Assembly: GCA_015295885.1 (NCBI GenBank) | Contig: DVEE01000436.1 | Location: forward strand, 1-7,522 | Length of the DNA stretch: 7,522 bases | Origin: Leptolyngbyaceae cyanobacterium M65_K2018_010 | GTDB taxonomy: Bacteria; Cyanobacteriota; Cyanobacteriia; Phormidesmidales; Phormidesmidaceae | Direction: 5' to 3' | Position numbers and translations under genes: made by a program | Notes under the pieces: generated by a model | What the model was told of the DNA's origin: nothing | Databases searched by the model: none | What the model saw: only the letters and a program-made list of their open reading frames with translations | Part shown: in pieces, positions 1-6,600 of the stretch | Numbering within the stretch: the stretch's first letter is position 1 | Layout: each line of letters opens with the position of its first letter

Positions 1-2
1 TT

Positions 3-128
3 GACCCTCTCACCCGATCTACGGGAGCTCCCTACGCCACCGAGACCACTGGGTTCTACGAGCCGCTCAGTTACTGGGGGGTGGGGCTATTGTTGCCATC
101 CCGCCCGGCCCCTCCCAGGGTCAGATGA
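3..128 (+). other. Possible 3' end of an upstream gene
   Basis: One + strand frame is open from the left edge to a TGA at 126-128. Its 41 codons read as ordinary protein, with a stretch like TGAPYATETTGFYEPLSYWG, and about three quarters of them end in G or C, as in the genes nearby. The other frames look less protein-like. I recognise no family, and the stretch is too short to separate a real C-terminus from chance. The psb32 promoter begins six bases after the stop, which fits a gene boundary. Confidence 0.25.
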
Positions 129-133
129 GAATT

Positions 134-162
134 TTGTAAATAACTGTAAACAAAGTTATAGT
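134..162 (+). promoter_or_regulatory. Sigma70-type promoter for the psb32-like gene
   Basis: A -35 hexamer TTGTAA (134-139) and a -10 hexamer TATAGT (157-162) are separated by exactly 17 bases. They match the consensus at 4 of 6 and 5 of 6 positions. They lie in an AT-rich stretch of about 50 bases that stands out from the GC-rich surroundings. Transcription would begin near 169-170, giving a leader of about 88 bases before the ATG at 258. The call rests on sequence alone. Confidence 0.6.
141..158. promoter_or_regulatory. Inverted repeat in the promoter spacer (possible operator)
   Basis: TAACT (141-145) and AGTTA (154-158) are perfect reverse complements separated by 8 bases. The repeat fills the spacer between the -35 and -10 elements and overlaps the first bases of the -10. 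A protein bound here could block RNA polymerase. The arms are short and AT-rich, so chance is possible. The element does not fit the NtcA pattern GTA-N8-TAC. Confidence 0.3.
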
Positions 163-182
163 CTAAATTAAGATCTAGTCAC

Positions 183-197
183 CCGCAGTTAGTGCGG
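183..197 (+). other. Small hairpin in the psb32 leader
   Basis: CCGCA (183-187) and TGCGG (193-197) form a perfect 5-bp GC-rich stem with a 5-base loop, about 14 bases after the predicted transcription start. No T-run follows, so it is not a typical intrinsic terminator. It may protect the 5' end of the mRNA or affect translation; this is inference. Confidence 0.3.
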
Positions 198-257
198 ATC
201 TGCCTTCCCTGACAGTTAAGCTTAGGGATTCTCAATTCTTTCGGGTAGTAAGTCGGT

Positions 258-1049
258 ATGAAGCAAGTTCTGAAGCTGCTCTTGGTCGGTTTGGTCAGCG
301 TTTGCGTCTGGTTGCCCATGGCTCCGGCCCAAGCCTTTGACAACCCAGAGCTCTTGCCTGAGGAAAAAACCGCCATTATCGATTTGGCTAAATCGCTCAC
401 CCCCCGCCAGGAGGAAGACCTCAACACCCAGTTAACCCAGTTTGAAACCGAAACGGGCTGGAAGCTGAGGGTACTGACCCAATACGATCGCACCCCTGGC
501 CGAGCGGTTAAGGACTTTTGGGGTCTAGACGATCGCAGCGTCATGCTAGTGGCTGACCCTCGCGGTGGCAACCTGCTCAACTTCAGCGTTGGCGATGCCG
601 TTTACGACTTGCTCCCTCGTACCTTCTGGATTGAGTTGCAAACCCGCTACGGCAATCAGTTCTTCGTCCGAGAGAATGGAGAGGATAATTCTATTCTCAG
701 TGCCCTAGAGTCGATTCAAACCTGCCTGCGCCAGGGAGGCTGCAATGTGGTGCCCGGTTTGCCCCAGGAGCAATGGATTCTCACCCTGATTACCTCAGTG
801 GTGGGAGGGGTGATTTGTGGCTTTGCCGCCCATCCCCGTAAGCCGGGGCAAATCTTGGCCTGGCAGTGGGTACTGATTTTTTCACCGCTGTGGGGCATTC
901 TGTTTCTCGCCTTCGGCATTGGTCCGGTGGTCACCCGCACCAGCGATTGGTTACCCCTGACCCGCAACGTGGCTGGCTTCTTGATTGGGGCTCTGGTGGC
1001 CTACCTAACCCCCGCCTTCAACAGTCCTTCTTCTACCTCTGAAACCTAG
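258..1049 (+). CDS. psb32: Psb32/TLP18.3-like TPM-domain thylakoid membrane protein
   Basis: This 263-residue exported membrane protein belongs to the TPM-domain group that includes plant TLP18.3 and cyanobacterial Psb32, which help repair photodamaged photosystem II. Residues 1-26 form a signal peptide: a basic start, a hydrophobic core and an AQA cleavage site before F27. Residues about 38-150 are the TPM domain, containing GWKLRVLTQYDRTPGRAVKD and WGLDDRSVMLVADPRGGNLL. Three hydrophobic segments follow, at about 173-191, 202-225 and 236-254. The basic loop HPRKPGQ between the first two should face the cytoplasm, which leaves the TPM domain in the lumen. C156 and C162 sit just before the first segment and could form a disulfide. 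The ATG is the start because the signal peptide begins there, although no clear Shine-Dalgarno sequence precedes it. A good promoter lies 96 bases upstream of the start, and the gene converges on cikA. The family call is firm; the exact role is taken from relatives I recognise from memory. Confidence 0.85.
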   Translation: MKQVLKLLLVGLVSVCVWLPMAPAQAFDNPELLPEEKTAIIDLAKSLTPRQEEDLNTQLTQFETETGWKLRVLTQYDRTPGRAVKDFWGLDDRSVMLVADPRGGNLLNFSVGDAVYDLLPRTFWIELQTRYGNQFFVRENGEDNSILSALESIQTCLRQGGCNVVPGLPQEQWILTLITSVVGGVICGFAAHPRKPGQILAWQWVLIFSPLWGILFLAFGIGPVVTRTSDWLPLTRNVAGFLIGALVAYLTPAFNSPSSTSET

Positions 1050-1053
1050 GTTT
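1042..1053. repeat. 12-bp palindrome at the end of the psb32-like gene
   Basis: AAACCTAGGTTT is a perfect 12-bp palindrome that contains the TAG stop codon. It lies at the edge of the 26-bp gap between two convergent stop codons. It has no loop and no T-run, so it is not a convincing terminator, and no other terminator is visible in this gap. The two transcripts may therefore overlap at their 3' ends. Confidence 0.3.
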
Positions 1054-1075
1054 GCGGCTCTGCCCAGGGGGATGG

Positions 1076-3310
1076 TTAGACAACCTGAGCAGTCATGAGG
1101 CGATTCACCGTGGTCAGCAACTGTTTGGGGTGGATGGGCTGGGTCAAGGTGGCCTGGGCTCCAGCGCTGCGAGCTCGCTGGTCTTGCTCCGGATTTTGGT
1201 CATCGATGATCGCCAGGAGCTTAATCTCTTGGTAGCGACTGGTTCGGTGTAGGCTGGCCAGCAGCTCGTAGCCATTGGCCCCGGCCATATTAACGTTGGC
1301 AATCACCGCGGCGGGTTGCAGTAACTCGACTTGGTCCATCACCCGCGATCCATCGATAATCCAAACCACCTGGTAGTCGGCGGCGGTCAACATATCGCAA
1401 ATTAGGCTGGCGCTTTCTTCGTTGTCTTCGACTAACAGAATACGACCCAGGGCTGGTTCGTTACTGGCTGTAGCAGGGGGTAGATAGGTGGGCCCAGTCA
1501 GCCGCTGCAAAGGAATGCGGACTGTAAAGATTGACCCCACCCCCACCTCGGAAAAAACTTTGATGGAGCCACCGTGGAGGTCAACCAACTGTTTGGTGAG
1601 GGCCAGCCCTAGGCCAGTTCCCTGGTATTCCCGTTGGCGCACATTTTCCAATTGCTGAAATTTTTCAAATAACAGGGGCTGGGCGGCTTCGGGGATGCCA
1701 ATGCCCGTGTCCTTCACCTCAAAGACGGCGACGTTGGGTTCTCGGCGAACCCGTAGGGTCACTTTGCCTTCCGCAGGGGTGAACTTAATCGCGTTACTGA
1801 GCAGGTTGTTGAGAATTTGCCGAAGGCGGCGGGGATCGGCCACGAAACTATCCTGGTCGGGGGCCAGCTTCAAATCCAGGCCAATGTCTAGGCCGTGTTT
1901 AGAGGCCTCGGGGCGAAAGGCATCTACGCTCTGGCGGCTGAGGGAACTGAGGGAAAACTCCCGAATCTCCAGTACCGTCCGCCCGGACTCAATTTTTGAG
2001 ACTTCTAAGATGTCGTTGATGACGCTGAGCAGGTTTTCTCCGCTGGTATGGATGGTGTTCAGGTATTCCCGTTGGCGGTTGCTGAGGTCGCCCAGGGACC
2101 AGCGCAGCAGCGTGGCTGACATGCCAATGATGTAGGTCAGCGGGGTGCGCAGTTCGTGGCTCATGGTGGCCAAAAACTCGCTCTTGGCCCGGTTGGCGGC
2201 CTGGGCAGCGGCTAGGGCATCCCGCAAATCCTGGGTGCGTTCGACCACGCAGATTTCTAGGTTTTGGGTCTGCTCCTGGAGTTGCTGGTAGAGTTGGGCC
2301 TGGTTGATGGCGATCGCCAAATGCTCCGCGATGTGACCCAAAAACTCAATTTCCCAGGGCTCCCAGTGGCGCTGGTGACTGCATTGGTGAACAATCAGCA
2401 ACCCCCAAAGCTGCTGCCCTACCAAAATGGGTGACACTAGCTTGGATTTGACCTGCATCTGTTCGAGAAAGGAGTGCAGGCAGGGCGCATCGGCATAGGT
2501 AGTACTGATATCATCTACGGCGGAGGTTTCCCCGGCCAGATAACGGGTCCGACCATGGGTAGCCTGGCTAAAACAGTAGTTCTCGGTGTAGTGAAGCACC
2601 GTGGAGAGGGTTTCGCTGGCCCTCGACTCGTAGGTGATATAGCCCCCCTGTTCCCGAGGCTGGTCTGTCCTGGGCTGTAGTTGCTGCCGCTCAGCTTGGC
2701 CCAAATCAAACTGATAGATGAGCAACCGATCGGCCTGGAGAAATTGACGGACCTCGGCTACGGTCGTCTGCAAAATCACCGATAGATCCAGGCTTTCTTG
2801 AATTTTTGTGACCACCTGGTTCAGCAGCAGGCTACGCTCCAGTTGCCGATTGAGTTGATCTTGGACCGGTTGGCAGGTGACTGCCGGCATCGCCTCGCTA
2901 CAAAGGTGCAGCCAAGCCAACATAAAGTCGGCCTGGGCCTCTGGCGAGCTATCGCTAAGGCTCTGGCAGAGGGCGGCCAGTTGGGCATGGTGGGGGCTGG
3001 CGGTGGGCCGCTGGGCCAAGATTTGTCCCAGAAAGTCTTGAATGGAGGCTCGGGTGGTGAAGAGCTGAATCAGCACCTGTTCCCCATGGGGGTCGAGGCC
3101 GTCTACCGGGCGAGTGGCGAGTAAAACTGCCAGTGAGGGGCCGGTTAAACACCAGAATCGTTGATAGGCTGACTCACCCAGGGGATAGTCGGCTTCGGTC
3201 ACCAGGGCCAGGTTGGCCGTTTGACTGTACTGCCCTAAAAGAGACCCTAGCTGTTCCAGAGCCGCCCTGCTAATCATCTGCTCGGCACTGCCGCCGATTA
3301 CCCTAGGCAT
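1076..3310 (-). CDS. cikA: CikA-type circadian input histidine kinase with cyanobacteriochrome-like GAF domain and pseudo-receiver
   Basis: This 744-residue protein has the order and length of the circadian input kinase CikA. That kinase passes light and redox signals to the Kai clock, binds KaiB through its pseudo-receiver and acts on the regulator RpaA. Residues 1-160 are an N-terminal region I cannot assign. The GAF domain is about 165-340 and a coiled coil about 339-374. HisKA follows with MSHELRTPL, phosphorylated His H385. The ATPase has the N-box LLSNAIKFTP, DTGIGIP (534-540), FEKFQQ and GTGLGLALT (564-572), all intact. The receiver (about 623-744) keeps the acidic pair E628/D629 but has N672 for the phosphoacceptor Asp, I702 for Thr and Q724 for Lys. 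GAF cysteines C246 (NYCF) and C277 (CLH) match the two bilin ligands of DXCF cyanobacteriochromes. I chose the ATG at 3310; a TTG at 3328 and an ATG at 3277 are in frame, and none has a clear ribosome site. A general hybrid kinase is the alternative, but the degenerate receiver argues for CikA. Confidence 0.85.
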   Translation of the reverse strand: MPRVIGGSAEQMISRAALEQLGSLLGQYSQTANLALVTEADYPLGESAYQRFWCLTGPSLAVLLATRPVDGLDPHGEQVLIQLFTTRASIQDFLGQILAQRPTASPHHAQLAALCQSLSDSSPEAQADFMLAWLHLCSEAMPAVTCQPVQDQLNRQLERSLLLNQVVTKIQESLDLSVILQTTVAEVRQFLQADRLLIYQFDLGQAERQQLQPRTDQPREQGGYITYESRASETLSTVLHYTENYCFSQATHGRTRYLAGETSAVDDISTTYADAPCLHSFLEQMQVKSKLVSPILVGQQLWGLLIVHQCSHQRHWEPWEIEFLGHIAEHLAIAINQAQLYQQLQEQTQNLEICVVERTQDLRDALAAAQAANRAKSEFLATMSHELRTPLTYIIGMSATLLRWSLGDLSNRQREYLNTIHTSGENLLSVINDILEVSKIESGRTVLEIREFSLSSLSRQSVDAFRPEASKHGLDIGLDLKLAPDQDSFVADPRRLRQILNNLLSNAIKFTPAEGKVTLRVRREPNVAVFEVKDTGIGIPEAAQPLLFEKFQQLENVRQREYQGTGLGLALTKQLVDLHGGSIKVFSEVGVGSIFTVRIPLQRLTGPTYLPPATASNEPALGRILLVEDNEESASLICDMLTAADYQVVWIIDGSRVMDQVELLQPAAVIANVNMAGANGYELLASLHRTSRYQEIKLLAIIDDQNPEQDQRARSAGAQATLTQPIHPKQLLTTVNRLMTAQVV

Positions 3311-3352
3311 GCCCGTAGAGGGGGGCAAGGTGTGCCCGTGTCAAATGAGTGC

Positions 3353-3370
3353 CAATGATCACCATCATTG
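3353..3370. promoter_or_regulatory. Inverted repeat upstream of cikA (possible operator)
   Basis: CAATGAT (3353-3359) and ATCATTG (3364-3370) are perfect 7-bp reverse complements around a 4-base centre. The centre lies about 50 bases upstream of the cikA ATG, and the right arm overlaps the candidate -10 of cikA. An 18-bp dyad of this shape suits a dimeric repressor. Transcribed, it would form a hairpin, but no T-run follows it on either strand. The regulator is unknown. Confidence 0.4.
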
Positions 3371-3453
3371 ATGTCGGTCGGACCCGTAAACAACAATTCC
3401 TTCGCCCTCGGCCCTGGACAGGGTTAAATAAAAATCCTTTCGTTGACCCACCC

Positions 3454-3470
3454 TGAACCCGTACGGTTAA
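3454..3470. repeat. Short dyad centred on CGTAC
   Basis: AACC (3456-3459) and GGTT (3465-3468) flank CGTAC, and the core CCGTACGG (3459-3466) is itself palindromic. The element lies about 150 bases before cobN and just downstream of the TTGACC motif. It could be a protein-binding site. The match is short and may be chance. Confidence 0.2.
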
Positions 3471-3618
3471 CACCAATCCCTACCTTGGACTGAACCCTAG
3501 GTACCCATGCTCCTCTGATAGCCATGAACGGAGTATTTTCAATAGTAGCTGGGTCATGCTCCCCTGCCGGCATACGCTAGAGTTCCTTCAGATTTTGGAA
3601 TTGCTTTAGATTTCACCT

Positions 3619-6600
3619 ATGCATCGTTTAGCTGCAACCCCCGGGGGCTGGACTCCGGATACCGAGGGCGTCATTTTCATCGACCAGTCGCCCGCCGATA
3701 TGGTCTTCCTAACCGCCGCTGATACAGAGCTGCAAAGTCTGGCCCAGGCCCAGAACCGCTTACCGGCCAATTTTCCGAGCCTACGGGGGGCTAATCTGTT
3801 GCAGTTGCAGCAGCCCCTCACCATTGATAGCTACGCCGAAGCCGTACTCAGCCAGGCTCGGTTGATTATCCTGCGGTTACTGGGGGGCCGAGCCTACTGG
3901 TCCTACGGGCTAGAGGTGGTGAAGGAGGTTGTCGCTCAAACCCAAGCTGACTTGATCGTGCTCCCCGGGGACGATCGCCCCGCCCCCGACCTGATCAGCC
4001 ACTCCACCGTTCCCCTCACCGTTGCCAACCAACTCTGGCGCTACTTCAATGAGGGCGGTGTCGATAACCTCACCCACGGGTTGCTGTGGGTGTGCGATCG
4101 CTGTTTCCAAACCACCTACCACCCCCCTGGCCCCCAACCCATTCCGAAGGTGGGGGTGTATTGCTACCTCCCAGCTAGCACCTCGGAACGCCTGACTCCT
4201 GGCTTCTCCCCAGGGGATCGGTCCCCCGTTGCGTCGGTCCCCGGTGCCTCCCGGCCCAGGGTCTCCTCCGAAGACGTTGCGCGAACACCATTCAACCGTC
4301 AAAATCCGCCATCCTTCGACCCAACTACTCCGACCCCACTGCCCCGCATCGCCCTCCTCTTCTATCGCGCCCATTATCTCTCGGGGAACACTGCCCCCAT
4401 CGATAGCCTCTGCGATGCCTTGGCCCAGCGGGGTTTCGACCCCCTGCCGGTGTTTGTTTCCTCCCTCCAGGATCCGGAGGTGCAGGCCGAGTTGCTGGCC
4501 CTGCTCAACCCTGGGGCTGGGGAAGGCGTGGCGGTGCTGTTGAACACCACCAGCTTTTCGGTCGCCAAGCTCGACGGGGCTACCCCCCAACTCAACCTCT
4601 GGAAAACCCTGGATGTGCCCGTGTTACAGGTTATCCTAAGCGGCGGCACCCAGGCGGCCTGGGCGCAGCACAGTTTGGGCCTCAGCCCCCGCGATATTGC
4701 CATGAACGTGGCCCTGCCCGAGGTGGATGGACGCATCATTACCCGGGCGGTTTCCTTCAAGGCCGCAAGCCAGCACAGCCAGGCCCTCGAGGCCGATATT
4801 GTCACCTACGAGCCCGTGCGCGATCGCATCCACTTCGTCGCCGACCTGGCCGCCCAATGGGCTGACCTCCGCCGTACCCCCGTCGCCGAACGCCGCCTGG
4901 CCCTGATTCTGGCCAACTACCCCAACCGCGATGGCCGCCTCGCCAACGGCGTTGGCCTAGATACTCCCCAGAGCGCGATCGCCATCCTCCAAGCCCTCCA
5001 AGCCGCTGGCTATACCCTCGGTGCTCTGCCCAGTTCAGGCGACGAGCTGATGTACTGGCTCACCGCCGGGGTCACCAACGACCCTGAAGGGGAGGGCCTG
5101 CGTCCGATTCGCCAGGCTCTTCCCCTGGGGGCTTACCTTCAGCACTTTAGCCACCTCGCCGCCGCCGTCCAAGCCGGTATCACAGCTCGCTGGGGACCGC
5201 CCCAGTCCTGGAGAGAGGCAGAGGCCAACCCACCCGCCCAGTCAGATGGCCCGCCCCGCTTCCCCATTCCCGGTCTCCAGATCGGCCACATCTTTATCGG
5301 CATTCAACCCAGCCGCGGTTACGACCTGGATCCGTCCCTTAACTACCACTCCCCCGACCTAGAGCCCACCCACGACTACCTGGCCTTTTACGTCTGGCTG
5401 CGTCACCATTTTGGCGCCCAGGCGATTATCCACCTGGGCAAGCACGGCAACCTGGAATGGCTACCCGGCAAAGGAGTGGGCCTTTCCCAAGACTGCTACC
5501 CGGAAGCCGCCCTGGGCCCCATGCCCCATCTGTACCCCTTCATCGTCAACGACCCCGGCGAGGGATCCCAGGCCAAACGCCGCGCCCAGGCGGTGATCCT
5601 AGACCACCTCACTCCGCCCCTGACCCGGGCCGAACTCTACGGTCCCCTGCAACAGGTGGAAGCCCTGGTCGATGAATATTACGAAGCCCAAAGCCTCGAT
5701 CCAACCCGCTTAGGGGTGATTGGCGATCGCCTGCTCAACCTGCTCCAAGCCACCCATCTGTGGGAAGACCTCGCCTCCCCCGCCTCCTCCCTGACTACTC
5801 TCCTCCCCAACCTCGACACCTACCTCTGCGAACTGAAAGAGGCCCAAATTCGCGATGGCCTCCACATCTACGGTCAATGCCCCACGGGCCGCCAACTGCG
5901 AGACCTGATTGTGGCCATCGCCCGCCATCCCGGTCCGAACCGCCAGGGACTCACCCGGGCGATCGCCGAGGTCTGGCACCTGGACCTAGACCCCCTTACC
6001 GTCGATCCTGCCGTTTCCTTCCTCCCTCCTTCCCCGCCTTCTCCCCTCTCCCACTGCCGCATCGCGGGCGACGTGATTGAGGCCCTGGAACAGGAAGCGG
6101 CTCGGTTGGTTGAGGAGCTCATCCAGCCCTGCCCTCAGCCCAGTCCCCTGCCTCCCCCGTTGAAAGCTGAACTCCAGTGGATTCAGCACACCCTACTGCC
6201 GGCCCTGACCCAAACCACCGACGAACTCACCCATTTGCTGAAGGCCCTAGACGGACGCTACGTGCCCAGCGGCCCGGCCGGGGCCCCCACCCGCAACCGA
6301 CCGGAGGTGCTCCCCACGGGCCGTAACTTCTTTTCGGTGGATATTCGTGCCATTCCTACGGAAAGCGCCTGGGATGTGGGCCGCCGGGCCGCCGAAGTCC
6401 TGGTTGAGCAGTACACCCAGGACCACGGCGAGTATCCCCAGAGCCTGGGCCTCTCGGTGTGGGGCACCGCCACCATGCGGACGGGGGGCGATGACCTGGC
6501 CGAGGCCCTGGCCCTGATGGGGGTGCGGCCGGTGTGGGATGGCCCCTCCCGGCGGGTGGTAGATTTTGAAATTTTGCCCCTGGCGGCCCTGGGACGCCCC

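Larger units (their letters stand above)
3311..3618. other. Divergent intergenic region between cikA and cobN
   Basis: These 308 bases separate the starts of cikA (leftward) and cobN (rightward), so both promoters should lie here. For cikA the best minus-strand candidate is TTGTTT (3388-3393) with AATGAT (3364-3369) and an 18-base spacer. For cobN a TTGACC at 3443-3448 has only a poor -10 near 3466. Neither is convincing. CTGAACCC occurs at 3453-3460 and again at 3490-3497, and TGCCGGCA (3565-3572) is a palindrome. I found no open frame of note, no tRNA, no cobalamin riboswitch signature and no terminator. Confidence 0.6.

Noticed and set aside
76..120. Terminator from the G-rich run pairing with the C-rich run before psb32
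   Set aside because: The pairing needs wobble pairs and a long loop, and no T-run follows at the right distance.
1050..1075. Bidirectional terminator between the convergent genes
   Set aside because: The 26-bp gap has no GC-rich stem with a T-run on either strand; only the loop-less palindrome at 1042-1053 is present.
1695..2135. Plus-strand open frames opposite cikA (also 2474-2680 and 2798-3124)
   Set aside because: The minus strand here encodes unmistakable HisKA, ATPase and GAF motifs; the plus-strand translations are Ser/Arg-rich shadows.
3311..3328. TTG start for cikA adding six residues
   Set aside because: It is a rarer start codon with no ribosome site before it; the ATG at 3310 is in frame 18 bases downstream. 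It cannot be fully excluded.
3311..3618. Cobalamin riboswitch upstream of cobN
   Set aside because: I looked for the B12-box-like GCCACTG core and the surrounding conserved GGGAA and CGGTG elements on both strands and found none.
3910..4590. Minus-strand open frame of 226 codons opposite cobN, and several similar ones (for example 4374-4805, 5710-5979, 6258-6614, 7102-7317)
   Set aside because: They lie opposite conserved CobN coding sequence, have Gly/Arg-rich compositions typical of antisense GC-rich frames, and show no recognisable motif.
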